NCBI GenBank assembly: GCA_003344405.1
Contig: NOWV01000008.1
Coordinates: 1,116,001 to 1,180,000 of the forward strand
Reading direction: 5' to 3'
DNA length: 64,000 nucleotides
From: Trichoplax sp. H2
Lineage: Eukaryota; Placozoa; Uniplacotomia; Trichoplacea
Position numbers and translations under genes: made by a program. Below are positions 51,426-62,699 of this stretch, piece by piece. Under the pieces are notes generated by a model, which ran no database searches, was not told the origin of the DNA, and saw nothing but the letters and a program-made list of their open reading frames with translations. Positions within the stretch are counted from its first letter, which is position 1. Every line of letters starts with the position of its first letter.

Positions 51426-52400
51426 ATGAATATTAGTAATTCTACATTTTCGAATATAACTAATAAAAAACAAGTACTTATGGACATATCTCAATTTTCT
51501 ATCGGAATCGTAGGTATTATTATGAACTTATTAGTTTGTTTGATCTTCGGAACTCATCGAAATTTACATCGACCCTTTAATTATTTACTTGTTAGTTTGT
51601 CAATATCTGATTTAGTGATATCTTTCTCGATAACCTTTAATTTATTCGTCGATATCTTGGGTAATTCATTTCTCTCTATAATCGGTACCATGATTATCTG
51701 TAAGTTTAGCTATTTCTCCGGTTTTACATCGACATGTGCTACTGCTTTAACTTTAATGGTTATTAGTATAGAACGTTATCAAGCGATCGCTAGTATGCAC
51801 GTCCAAAAATTAAAATTATCATCTACACGCAAGCTTATTCTTATTATTTGGATGCTATCTGCAGCAGGAGCTGTTATACCAACGATTTACGCAGGCATTA
51901 TATTGAGAACTTATTATGATTGTACGATAGCCGTCATTAATATTCCGGCACTTATTATTTGTTCAATTTTGCTTTCCTTACTTTGCTTACTTCCAACGAT
52001 AGCCATGTTTGCCCTCTATTTTATCATTATCTATAAACTTCTGAAAACCGATGATAGTAAGAAATTAGAAATTAACTCGATCACTGAAAGAAGGCAAAAA
52101 ATTTTACGTCATAATATCCTTCCTATAGTGGGTATTTCGATATTCTCAGCAGCTTCAACAATTCCTTACCTTTTATTAACTGGTTTATATTTAATCGGCA
52201 ATCATATGAATCCTAATTTTATGCGTTTGTTTTATGCACAAACAGGAACTTTATATCCAATCAGCAGCTTGTTTTTCATTATATGTCCAGTAATCAACCC
52301 TCTTTTGTTCAACTTTGCTAGCCGCGAATATCGAAAATCCTTATTTTCAATGCTTAGATGTAATTACCCTGATCGGATACGTACCAATATCATAACGTAA
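51426..52400 (+). CDS. rhodopsin-class GPCR, single exon (tandem copy 1)
   Basis: 324-residue intronless receptor; the ATG start aligns with the ATGs of two paralogues. Three N-terminal sequons lie within residues 1-12. TM1 has Asn34, TM2 has LSISD (Asp62), the disulfide pair is Cys92/Cys166, ERY is at 116-118, Trp142 is in TM4, and Pro190 in TM5. TM6 reads FSAASTIP with no CWxP. TM7 has NPLLF (291-295), Phe replacing the usual Tyr, then NFASREYRK starting helix 8. The tail is short. All motifs for coupling are present. It is closely related to the genes at 55223 and 63756, and both its upstream (~1 kb) and downstream (~0.9 kb) flanks are duplicated with them. Ligand unknown. Confidence 0.92.
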   Translation: MNISNSTFSNITNKKQVLMDISQFSIGIVGIIMNLLVCLIFGTHRNLHRPFNYLLVSLSISDLVISFSITFNLFVDILGNSFLSIIGTMIICKFSYFSGFTSTCATALTLMVISIERYQAIASMHVQKLKLSSTRKLILIIWMLSAAGAVIPTIYAGIILRTYYDCTIAVINIPALIICSILLSLLCLLPTIAMFALYFIIIYKLLKTDDSKKLEINSITERRQKILRHNILPIVGISIFSAASTIPYLLLTGLYLIGNHMNPNFMRLFYAQTGTLYPISSLFFIICPVINPLLFNFASREYRKSLFSMLRCNYPDRIRTNIIT

Positions 52401-53345
52401 TACTATTTCCCTGAAATCTGGAGTTCATAAATCTGTAGTGCATCGAGTAAAGCCAAAATTTCAACCATTTCTTTATAAAAGAGTAAACTAAAAAGTTAGC
52501 ATTAGGAAAGAAGAACTTATCACTGAAATTATTTCAATAACCATATATTACGAAAGAGATCGACACCGAATGAGTGAATGAAGAATTGATGGACGATAAC
52601 ATGATTATGAATATAAAAGTGGTAATGTGTTAACCAGCTCCATTAACACAAGGAAGAATTTGGCAGTACTAATAAATAGAATACGTAAACATTTATTTCA
52701 AAAGAATGCATATTACAAAGGCGATTTCGGTAAAAAACAACGTCAACCCCCATAGAATATGCTAGAGTAATCAAGTTTCTATTTCTCGAAGTAATACAAC
52801 TATTTCTGGTATGTCTATTCAAGAGAGTGTTGATTTCATGGCTGAGTATTTTGACTTTCACGAACTTAAAATAGACTGCTTTCATCATCAATTGATTGAA
52901 AATGTCTTTAATGCTTGTATTCAAGTGCAAGTATAGTATAACGATAGAAGAACGTCTACGTTAACGATAGCATAAAGGTAATAGCTATTCATGCTGATCT
53001 TCCGGCAATTAGGAATCCTTGTGAAAAAAAATATGATCTAATTTTAAATTAAGTAGATATATTAACGAATGGTAATTTTGATCTAGAATTGCAAGTTTCA
53101 TACCTAAGTGTTCTGGTTTTGTTTAACTTAAAATAGGTTACTTTCACTTATCATCGATTAATTTAAAAAGTCGTTAATACCGACTTTGCGATGTGAGTAT
53201 AATAACGAAAGGACTTGTAGATTAACAATAAGATATCAATAACGTTGATTTGGCGGCGATCTGCAACCCTTGTAGCAAAGAATATGATCTTATTCTAAAT
53301 TAAATAGATATATTAGTGTACGGTAATTTTGATTTAAAGTTTCTT
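52401..53345 (+). repeat. 3' flank of the 51.4-kb GPCR, duplicated, with internal direct repeat
   Basis: Matches 56200-57130 after the next receptor ('taaccagctccatta', 'atggacgataa', 'ttatgaatata', 'aactttaaaatagg'-type words). Within it, about 52810-53080 recurs at about 53090-53345 ('atatgatct', 'taagtagatatatta', 'ggtaattttgat'). A 95-codon minus-strand frame at 52643-52930 has no domain and is not conserved as a frame in the other copy. Confidence 0.8.
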
Positions 53346-54604
53346 TATGTTGTTATCGTTATTTCATGAATGTAAGTAATAAATTTTTATTTCATAGATT
53401 GATAGATAATTATAATATAGTAGATAGGTGTAAACTGTACATGGTTAGTTAATAGTAGCCATGTGGTTCTGTTAAATCATATTGTGAAATTAATGTCGGG
53501 AATATCACCTCATAGTATTAAATCATTCAGTCTTATGGTGTGTATTGAGTTCTCGTAAGCATTACTTAAAGAATCTTCGGAAAGAGTTAAATGGTTATTA
53601 GACAATGCGTAAATAAAGAAACTATACGGTAATTTGTGAAGTATTATTTCTTTATACAATGAGAATTATAATTGCAACATACTGCTGTTAGAAACTTCGT
53701 TTAATTAAAGTCAATTATGCTAGTGTTGATTATAAAATATTTTAAGTGCATTGCGCAGAAAGAAATAGAAGGAATACTTTGTTAAAATTAATAGTTTATT
53801 TACTTTCATAATGTTTAAATAGCTCAAAGCTATCTGTGCAATTTATCCTTAAAGACTTAGATACCGTGACTAATCAGTGCGTAAACGAGAGTGTAGTGTC
53901 CACACCATTGTACATAGCATGGTGCTATATAATCTCAGTGTCCTTACCATATACTAAATTTGACTGTCTACTTTATGCATGTCTGTCGGTGCCGCTTTGA
54001 GAACATCCGATTAATTTAAATCATTTGCTTTTGAGTATCTGTTTGTGTATTACTGCGCTATCAGCTACGACCCATCAAAAGCTTCAAGCTTCAAGGCAAT
54101 CGTTAAGCAGAAGATACTAAATCTTACTATTTAACCCAAATAATGCTCACCTTTGAGAGTGGCTGACAGTAGGGGAAGAGTGAGGAGTTTGAACTTAGTA
54201 GTTAGTTTAGTACAGCATCATCTTTGGATACAGAGGAGGCTTAAGTAGTCTCTGCAGTAAGAAATAGTATAAAATCTACATACTAAGCATTGAAATATTT
54301 TGGATTGGTAATTAAAGTTCTGCACTAGATCACAAATGAGAGGTACTAGGATATTATTTAAATATAGCATTAATTTACGATAAGGATTGACTAAGCAGGC
54401 TTAGGATCATCTGCCTCGAGGAAGGCATATTGTTGCGGGTAGTTTTTCAGTATACAGGTCTAAAATTTTGATAAAAGAATATTCCTAGATTGAACTACAA
54501 TCGAGTTAGTAATGATTAATAAACGAGGAACCGTAGATGGGGTGCCCCAGCTGGATGTCTAATAACGAACCATTACAGGTTGCAACAGATAGTGGCAATG
54601 TTAT
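53346..54604. other. unique stretch between the two tandem GPCR units
   Basis: Not shared with the other units; no gene recognised. Contains a small palindrome GGGGTGCCCC near 54540. Confidence 0.45.
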
Positions 54605-55222
54605 ACTGCTATTTTTACAACGCGAAATATGTTCAATTTCTATTTATTTCAACAGAATTAAATTTGATTATTAGACATACACATTTTATCAGGCCTTTTT
54701 AAGTAATTATGTACAAAAATATTTCAGTTATATTTGAATGCAATTCAATAAATGCCTCTTTCAATAATTAGATTTTCAATAGATATCGACCTTCATAGCA
54801 GTTACAATTATGTAATAATGCATCCTAGTATTTTAATTGATTTAAAAGTATTTGAACCTAGCTACAAAATTTTTAAGTTGAGAAAGGATTGCTATGGCTA
54901 CATTGCTGAGGGATCAATGACTGCCATTTAAAAGAAAAAAATTTCGGTAAATAAATACTCAAAATTGTTTATTTGATTATTATGTTTGTTGTAGTATAAT
55001 TGAATCCATTATATATTAACAAACTCCAATTATATTAACAATTTTATTTATAAAGGAAAACAGGTGTACATACAACCTTAATTTTATTTAATGCTTGCTG
55101 ATAGTAAATAAAATTATCTTTTGATCAGACAGATATCACTGTAACTACTTATTAAAATTCTATTAGATAGCATTTAGCCCTCATTTTTAGCAATCTTGAA
55201 CTGCAACCGTTCATTTAACAGA
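54605..55222 (+). repeat. 5' flank of the 55.2-kb GPCR (duplicated module)
   Basis: Collinear with 50817-51425 and 63140-63755: 'actgctatttttac', 'ttctatttatttcaacag', 'gtataattgaatccatta', 'aaacaggtgtac', 'ttaaaattctattaga'. The more distal part of the flank (the 50432-50830 equivalent) is absent here. Confidence 0.85.
55173..55191 (+). promoter_or_regulatory. conserved TTTAGCCCnCATTTTTAGC element, copy 2
   Basis: Same element, 31 bp before the ATG at 55223; it differs only at the variable base from the other two copies. Confidence 0.5.
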
Positions 55223-56200
55223 ATGAATACTAGCAATTTTTCATTTTCGAATATAACTAGTAAACCCCAAGTAGCCATTGCTATATCTAAACTTACCATC
55301 GGAATCGTAGGTATTATTATGAACTTATTAGTTTGTTTCATCTTTGGAACTCATCAAAATTTAGGTCAACCCTTTAATTATTTACTTATTAGTTTGTCGA
55401 TATCTGATTTAATGATATCTTGCTCTATAATTTTTAATTTATTCATTGATATCTTGGACAACCAATTGCTTTCTTCAATTAGTGCTATCGTTATCTGTAA
55501 GTTTAACTGTTTCTCTGGTTTTACATCGATAAGTGCTGCTGCTTTAACATTAATATTTATTAGTGTGAAACCTTATCAAGCGATCGCTAGTATGCACATC
55601 CAAGAATTAAAGTTATCATCTATACGCAAGCTTATTCTTATTATCTGGATTTTATCGGCAGTAGGAGCTGTAATCCCGACAGTTTTCTCAGACATTATGC
55701 TGAAAACTCATTTTGATTGTACGATAGCCGTTATTGATAGCCTACTACTTGTTATCATTTGTTCAATTTTACTTTCCTTACTTCCAGCGATAGCCATGCT
55801 TACCATTTATTTCGTCATTATCTATAAACTTCTGAAAACCTTTAATAGTAAGAAATTAAAAATTAACTCGATCGCCCAAGGAAGACAAAAAACTTTACGA
55901 CGTTATATCCTTCCTGTAGTGAGTATTTCGATATTCTCAGCAGTATCAGTAATTCCTTTCTTTTCATTAAATGACTTTTATTTAATCGGTAATCATGTGA
56001 GTCCTAATCTTAAGGGTTTGTTTTTTGCACAAATAGGAACATTTAATTCAATCAGCTGCCTACTTTTCATCATGAGTCCAGTAATTAACCCTCTCTTATA
56101 TAACTTTGCTAGCAGTGAATTTCGAAAAACCTTATCTTCAATGCTTAGGTGTAATTACTATAGTCAGATAATACCAATATCAGTAATACTATTTCCATGA
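55223..56200 (+). CDS. rhodopsin-class GPCR with KPY in place of the DRY motif (tandem copy 2)
   Basis: The ATG at 55223 aligns with its neighbours' starts; the open frame extends upstream only to a TTG. The protein has 325 residues and is intronless. TM1 Asn34, TM2 Asp62 (LSISD), Cys92/Cys166, Trp142, TM5 Pro and NPLLY in TM7 with NFASSEFRK are all present. However, the TM3 end reads SVKPYQA: Glu116 to Lys and Arg117 to Pro relative to SIERYQA of the 51.4-kb copy (GAA CGT became AAA CCT). Arg3.50 is central to G-protein activation in class A, so this receptor is probably signalling-deficient, an incipient pseudogene or a decoy. The frame is otherwise undamaged over its whole length. The C-terminus is slightly longer and more hydrophobic than in copy 1. 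Confidence 0.88.
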   Translation: MNTSNFSFSNITSKPQVAIAISKLTIGIVGIIMNLLVCFIFGTHQNLGQPFNYLLISLSISDLMISCSIIFNLFIDILDNQLLSSISAIVICKFNCFSGFTSISAAALTLIFISVKPYQAIASMHIQELKLSSIRKLILIIWILSAVGAVIPTVFSDIMLKTHFDCTIAVIDSLLLVIICSILLSLLPAIAMLTIYFVIIYKLLKTFNSKKLKINSIAQGRQKTLRRYILPVVSISIFSAVSVIPFFSLNDFYLIGNHVSPNLKGLFFAQIGTFNSISCLLFIMSPVINPLLYNFASSEFRKTLSSMLRCNYYSQIIPISVILFP

Positions 56201-57130
56201 AATTCGGAGTTTATAAATTTACATCGAATAAAGTGCCAATTCAAACAGTTTTCACAACATGCTAAACTAAAAAATTGGCAGTAGAAAAGAAGAACTTTAA
56301 TGCTAAATTTATAGCAGTAACTTTATCTTGCGAAAGAGATCTATACCAAGTCGATAAGTGAACAATTAATGGACGATAAGATAATTATGAATATAGAAGA
56401 TATAATGTATTAACCAGCTCCATTAGCACATGGAAGAATTTAGTGGTACCAATTAATAGGATGTCTAAAAATCTATTTCAAAAGATTACATATTATGAGG
56501 GCACCCTTTGGCGTAACAAGCAACTACCACCTTCATAAAAATGCTACAGAGTAATTAAGTTTCTGTTCCACAAGGCCTTGAAACCACTTCTGATACGAAT
56601 GTTCGTGAAAGTGTTATTTCCATGCTAAGTATTCTGGCTTTATCAAACTTAAGATAGGCTGCTTTTATTACCAATCGATTTAAAATATGTCTTCAATGCC
56701 GAAATTGCAGTGCAAAAATATGACGATAGGAGGATTGCAATAAGATATTGATAATAGCTATCAGCCAAAGTTTTGTAGATTCCTTCTTGTTCACTACGAA
56801 ATCCGAAGCCAGCCCAGCTTGCTCAATCTGACTCTAATCTGAAATCCAAAAATATAATTTTGTAAAATCATATTCCAACTCTAAAAGCCTAAAACTCAAT
56901 ATTTTAAAATTATAATTAGCTACCGTTGTTGATCTGGCTACGATATGGAATCCATTCCATGCCTAGTAATTCTGTATTTGTTTAACTTAAAATAGGTCAC
57001 TTCATTCTTCATCGATTAATTTAATGTCTTTAATACCGACTGTGCGATGCAAGTATAATAGCAGAAGGGCTTCTATGCTAACTATAAGATTTCGATAATA
57101 ACTAGTAACAACAACAACTACTAATGTTGA
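56201..57130 (+). repeat. 3' flank of the 55.2-kb GPCR (duplicated module)
   Basis: Collinear with 52401-53345. Includes an AATAAA at 56227-56232, about 27 bp after the stop; the equivalent site after the 51.4-kb gene reads AGTAAA. The similarity shows that gene and both flanks were duplicated together. Confidence 0.8.
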
Positions 57131-57577
57131 TCTGACGGTTACAATTAAGTCTAAATATGACAAAAGTAATAATACTGATACTATGTATAGATTTTTATTA
57201 TTAAATGTTTATAATATTCTATATGTTATTAACTAAAATTAATTGTGCCAAGAAAAATCGTGTTCATACATTTCGGACGATTTGCTATCTTTCGATTAAG
57301 CCTATCGGCTGGATCGTAATTAAATTTCTTATTAATGCTGTAGTCGGCGAGTAAGTTTTAATATTTTATATTGATGTTGATTATGATTAATTGCGACTCA
57401 GATCGCCCCTTATCAAAAGAAATAATACTTAATTAATCTAAAGTTTTTGAAATTTTGTTAGCTTTCGAAATACTTTAGACACTAACTATGAAGAGAATGA
57501 TTAATTCTACTTTCACGATAACACAACATGAGTATTTGAGGCCTTTAATTTGCATACTTTGCAGAACTACTGAAGCT

Positions 57578-58549
57578 TTATCGTAATAGTATTTTACGAA
57601 AGATTGAACATTGACAACAGCATACCAATGAATATAAAACTTTTCGGAACTTACTACTAGCTAAATTATATAAAAGTGGATTAATAAGTGGTATTAAGAC
57701 ATATAATGTAGCTGTAAGAATCCAAAGATGATAATTATTTACAATAAATGGTCTCCTAAAAAGGGGATTATAGTACTGATTAATTAAAGTGTAGTAATTT
57801 AATAATACATAAGGAATACTAGATGTAGAAGTAAATATTGAAATTAATAAAACAGGAAGAATAGTACGCCGCGTACTTCTTTCTCTATTAACGATCGGTG
57901 ATGGAGACGATTCGATGGCGGCCATTTTTTGAGTAAATTTATAAGCCACCATTCCATATACGATTAGCATTATAGCGATTGGAAGAATACATGTTGCACT
58001 AAATAATATGATGCAAATTATTAACAAAGCATAATTGCTTATTCGACCAATAGTGCAATCGTATGGATAGTGAGGATCCAATTTAGCATGAATAGTAGGA
58101 ATAATCGCCGATATGGCTGCTATCAACCATATAATTACGATGATTTTACGTACTATTGGCTGTTTAATTTTACGAAGACGAACAACCGTAACAGCTTGAT
58201 AACGTTCAATACTCATAACTAGTAATGTCAAACAAGCGCCATGCAGCGATATGACTGCGATAGCTATGTCAATAGTGCAGAGGACGCTGATATTCTGATA
58301 GGATGTAAAACCAGTAACGGTAAAATAGTCTAAGATACCAATTAGTACAGTTGCTAATGAAACCAAAAGATCAGAAAGTGATAAATTTAAAATCAAATAA
58401 TTGAATGATTGCCGTAATACAGAGTGAGTGATTATAACTAAGCAAACGAACATGTTTAAGATAAATCCTACCAAGCCAAGAGATAAATAAGCGTAGAGTG
58501 CCACCTTGACACTATCAGCGCTATAGTTAGAAGTTTTGTTGGAAATCAT
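57578..58549 (-). CDS. rhodopsin-class GPCR, single exon, inverted member of the cluster
   Basis: 323-residue intronless receptor with an ATG start at 58549. N-terminal sequons are present (NKT, NYS). TM1 Asn32, TM2 LSLSD (Asp60), Cys91/Cys165, ERY (115-117), Trp141 in TM4, Pro180 in TM5, TM6 FTSTSSIP without CWxP, and NPLLY (290-294) followed by NLASSKFRK. The C-terminus is Cys-rich (CCCQC), which could be palmitoylated at helix 8. All coupling motifs are intact. It is a sister lineage to the plus-strand receptors and lacks their conserved 19-bp upstream element. Its closest relative here is the pseudogene at 61.2-62.0 kb on the same strand. Ligand unknown. Confidence 0.92.
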   Translation of the reverse strand: MISNKTSNYSADSVKVALYAYLSLGLVGFILNMFVCLVIITHSVLRQSFNYLILNLSLSDLLVSLATVLIGILDYFTVTGFTSYQNISVLCTIDIAIAVISLHGACLTLLVMSIERYQAVTVVRLRKIKQPIVRKIIVIIWLIAAISAIIPTIHAKLDPHYPYDCTIGRISNYALLIICIILFSATCILPIAIMLIVYGMVAYKFTQKMAAIESSPSPIVNRERSTRRTILPVLLISIFTSTSSIPYVLLNYYTLINQYYNPLFRRPFIVNNYHLWILTATLYVLIPLINPLLYNLASSKFRKVLYSLVCCCQCSIFRKILLR

Positions 58550-59314
58550 GCTAAGATTATAGAAGTTTGTTGGAGTTAAAATAAGTTTTAGACGTAAAAT
58601 TACAAAACTAAAGAAGTAATTATTAATGTATTCACGCTAAATGTTTCAAACTTAAAGATAGAAAGGAATTTATAAAGATAAATAAATTACGATTGCAAAT
58701 AAAATTTTAGTTCATCCACTCCGATATATAAATAATACTGTAGCTATAGTTAGGTTTAAGACGAATGTCAATTGCCAATATTTTGCTTAGGGCTCGCTTA
58801 CAATTACTATTAAAAGTACAAAGTGATGGATGTTAAATAGATCTTGTTGTCAAAATCCTAACAAAGATGTAAATGAATGAAATGGATTGAGATCAATGCA
58901 TTTAAAATGCAGTTTAAAATAAATAAGGTCAAAAAAATATGAAAGGCAATCGTAAAATCAATGAAGTTAATAACATTCACTCGGAAATTTATTCAGTAAC
59001 TGATTAAATGGGATTGGACATCTGCTTTGCTGAGTCCGAAAAAAGTGACAAGTTATTTTTTTTATTCTATGTTTTTAAAATTTTTTCTAAAAGAACGCCG
59101 GAAAAATTATTTGACGTAAGCAATATGGAAGTTAATTGTGCCATTCTTATGGAATGAAAAGACGAATAGTTGCGAAATCCATTCAATTTATAGTATTATA
59201 CTCAACCTATACACGTAAAATCCTAGCGGCGGTGTAATGGTTTGATGTTCTAATTTCGTGTGTCTTCTTATTTTTGGAGAGCTGCATATTGGCCCTTACA
59301 ATTTTCGTTCATCT
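58550..59314. other. upstream region of the minus-strand GPCR
   Basis: Should contain the promoter of the 57.6-kb receptor. No shared block with other GPCR flanks was found. Confidence 0.4.
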
Positions 59315-59730
59315 GTCACAATTTAAACCCTGCGACATGGAAACGTATTGTAAATATTTATAATTTTCTACTGACTTGAACGCTCTTTTACTAAACTCTA
59401 AATACATAGAGCAAAGTAACGTAAAGACAGAAACTGTAAAAACATAGACACATTTACAACTTTTCAAAACTAAACTAAACTCAAATGTTCCCGTTTATAT
59501 CGTAAGCGTCTAATTTATAAACAACAACATTATTATGCCTTATTAGGAGAGACATCTCGAACTGAGATACTTTTTATATAGCTTTTTTATCTGCAAATAT
59601 TTAAAACCTATTACTCATATTTAATCTTAATCTGAGCATGGATGTTGTCTGGTTTGAATATCATTAGCTAGAACTTGAATTATATTACTAATATCTACAC
59701 ATAGCAATGATCAATATTGAATATATAATT
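59315..59730. repeat. ~420-bp duplicated segment, copy b
   Basis: Direct copy of 47460-47880 with scattered substitutions and small indels. It marks the upstream edge of a larger duplicated block that also includes the 5' flank at 62.7 kb. Confidence 0.85.
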
Positions 59731-61212
59731 GTCGTAGTCAGCCCACGACAAGGAGACCTTTACAATGATATGCGGTAGGTTGATTGACTATTAAATGAAA
59801 AGATAGATCTACTTGAAAATAGACCTAGTTTTTTAGTTGAACTGTACAACAGTAAAGTGTAGTTAAACAATAAGTGTCACTAAATGTATCAAAAACCTTG
59901 AAAATTTTACTTAGAAGATCATTTGAAAAACATGTACCATTTAATACTATCTATTATTATAACCTTAATTAAGACCTATGTTACGATAAGCACATATTCT
60001 AAAATCATCAAAATAGGTATTGATTTATCTCTAAAATTATGCATCGGCAATATAACATAAAGATGGGAAAAACTGGAAAGGTTGTAGTTTTTTTCTACCA
60101 TGAACAGAACAATATGTGTACATTTTACTTACAAACAGTAGAGTACATAGGTTTTGTCGGTAACCCTAGTGATAAACTATCTATATATATATAACAATTA
60201 CTACAACATGTAAATTTATACTTCACGGTGATCTAACACCGTTACAATACCTTTATTTACCTAATTCTGAGCGATATACTGCTAAATATAGTTAAGATTA
60301 AGATTGTAAGATTGTATGAAAATAGTACAGCTTCTATATCAAATTGCAAGGTAATGTATCTATTTGTAGATGCAATTCTAGTAAGATGTTCGTATCAAGA
60401 TTCTGAGACATAATTGGTTTGCGCTAAGTATGTGGGTACGAAGAGATTTATATTGTGACGTTTTAATTAGAAGAGAGAAAGACAAATAGATCGCGATAAT
60501 AAATTTAGATCTGATGTTGCAACTTAATAGGTAAGATAAGATTATATTACTAAAGAAATCACTCTAAGTGATTGCATATGAATCATTGATTTAGCTATTA
60601 TAATTTAGATAATCCTTAGTAGTAGCAAGACAAATCCAATTTACGTATAAAAGTTTACGAGAAACTGTAGCTCTGTTTTTGTTATTTTGAAGATATTTAT
60701 TTATTATATATATGTTACGGCCATTCCTAAGAATGATTTTGTCCTTAAGATATATACGCTTGGCAAAGATCTTTCATAATATAGATAACATTTTCTATCA
60801 CAACTAGCGCACTTGTAAAAATCAAGGCTAATACTTAAATGGAAAAGTATAGTCAGATCGGCTCAAATTTGAAGAGTTACGAAGTATCGTGCCGGGACTG
60901 ATCAGAAACCGTTAAAATCATTCAGTACGAATCTATAAGAAAAATATTACTGTCAATCCGATTGAGAAAAGTTATTTATTAGCGTATAAGTAATATTCGA
61001 CCTTAATTTATAATTTGAAGACTCTTATAGTTTATGTAAAAGGGCCGTATTACAATACTTCGTTACTAGCTAAGTACTTATTGATTAGTGAATAATGAAC
61101 ACCTTAAAATAGTCAGATAACGTCATATGGTATGCTTAATGTTTCATCTTGCTAGGCATGTAGTAAATATTTTGGTGTTAGAATTGTGATATAAAATACA
61201 AACTATTACGAA
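59731..61212. other. intergenic stretch with no recognisable gene
   Basis: AT-rich, with a short TA run at 60181-60195. No coding region, RNA gene or shared flank recognised. Confidence 0.5.
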
Positions 61213-62020
61213 TTAATTCGCCGTAGATTGAAAGGCGCGAAAGGCTTTAATAATGCAATTGAGCCGTATATGGATGGAGGATGCCGACTTTACCGGATTA
61301 CTACTTTTATGAAAGATTGAGCTCTGGTAACAGCATACCAACGAGTACAAAACTTTTCGAAATTTTCTTCTAGCTAAATTATTTAAGAGTGGATTATTAA
61401 TTGGCGTTAAAATGTACAATATATTTGTAAGAGCCCATAGACCATTACAGTTTCTTGTAAATGACTTTCGAAGGTAAGGATGATTGTATTGATTAATTAA
61501 AGTGTAGTAATTTATCAATATATGCGGAATACTAGACGCCGCAGTAAGTATTAAAATTAATAAAACTGGAAGAATCGGCCGCCGCATAATTTTTGCTCTA
61601 TTATATATTGACGGAGCCGATTGAGTAACAATCACTTAATGAGTTATCTTGTAAGCTACCATGTAATACACGGTTAACATAATAGAAATAGGAATAATAC
61701 ATGTTATTCCAAATCCTATGATGCAGATTATTAATAAAATATAATTACTTATTCCACCAGCGCAATCATTTAGACAGTAGGGATCCAATTTAGCATTAAT
61801 AGTAGGAATAATAGTAGATGAAGTCGCTATTAACTACATAGTTAAGATAATTTTACGTACTATTAGAAGTTCAATTTTACGAAGACAAACAGCCGTAACA
61901 GCTTGATAGCGTTCAACACTCAACCAGTAATGACAAATATGCACCAAGTAATTCTAATCCTCCAGTACCAACATTCACAACACAAAGAATCTTGACTTTC
62001 TGATAACTTACGCCAGTAAG
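61213..62020 (-). pseudogene. 5'-truncated and broken class A GPCR, paralogue of the 57.6-kb receptor
   Basis: From TM3 to the C-terminus the sequence follows the receptor at 57578 (VERYQAV, KIxxxIVRKII, NYYTLINQY, NPLLNNLARRKFRK). It is disabled by a 2-bp deletion just before the ERY box (near 61922), a TAG at 61834-61836 replacing the TM4 Trp codon, and a TAA at 61636-61638 in intracellular loop 3. NPLLY has become NPLLN. TM1-TM2 and the start are missing beyond about 62020. The longest remaining frame begins only at a GTG (61635). Confidence 0.88.
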
Positions 62021-62699
62021 AAGCTAACAAAAAGCGAAAGAATTATTTCTAGGCCAAAAAAGAATGCTTAGCCTTTGTATGGACTTTTTAAACTTTCAGA
62101 GCTTATTTATAAGGTCAAGCTATCGGAGTACATGCAGACCATCAACCTTTGGTAAGGATTCTCTACCTGAAGGACGGCAACCAGCGTATTATGCAATGGT
62201 CGTAATTGATTTGTCAGTTTACTTTTTCAATTGAATATAAATCCGATAATAGTGACAGTAATGCAAATGCATTTATCTCGGTTCTAACTTCTAAATGTCG
62301 ATTCCCTGGCTCGGATTTTAATGAGAGAGCTCAAAGGTCAAATCTGTTCTGATCACCCTTAATCTCGTATTAAATGTACACTATAACGTATTTAAAACCA
62401 TAACATAAATTTACACGTATACTAATTTAAAACTAAGAATAACGCAGCTAACATTATTTACTAGTATTAATTTACATACCTGCGAAAATATGCAGTAGCT
62501 GCGCGTAAATGTATAGAAGTCATAAAAGCAAGTTATTTTACAATAAAGAGAGTTATCGTTTGGATCTTCGTAAAGTTTGGTACCTGTGCTTGAATGTCAT
62601 TGGAAGCAATTTATGGGCTTCAAGAGTGATTTTAACGGTATTCTATACTGATTTTAGTAAAACAAACACCATCTGATTGCAACTTATTAATACTTTTTA
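62021..62699. other. stretch between pseudogene and the next GPCR flank
   Basis: No recognisable gene. The missing TM1-TM2 part of the pseudogene is not found here. Confidence 0.45.

Noticed and set aside
52643-52930. 95-codon minus-strand frame
   Set aside because: Lies in duplicated 3' flank; the frame is not conserved in the other copy.
44626-58549. receptors considered as opsins
   Set aside because: The Schiff-base lysine position in TM7 is not Lys in any of them.
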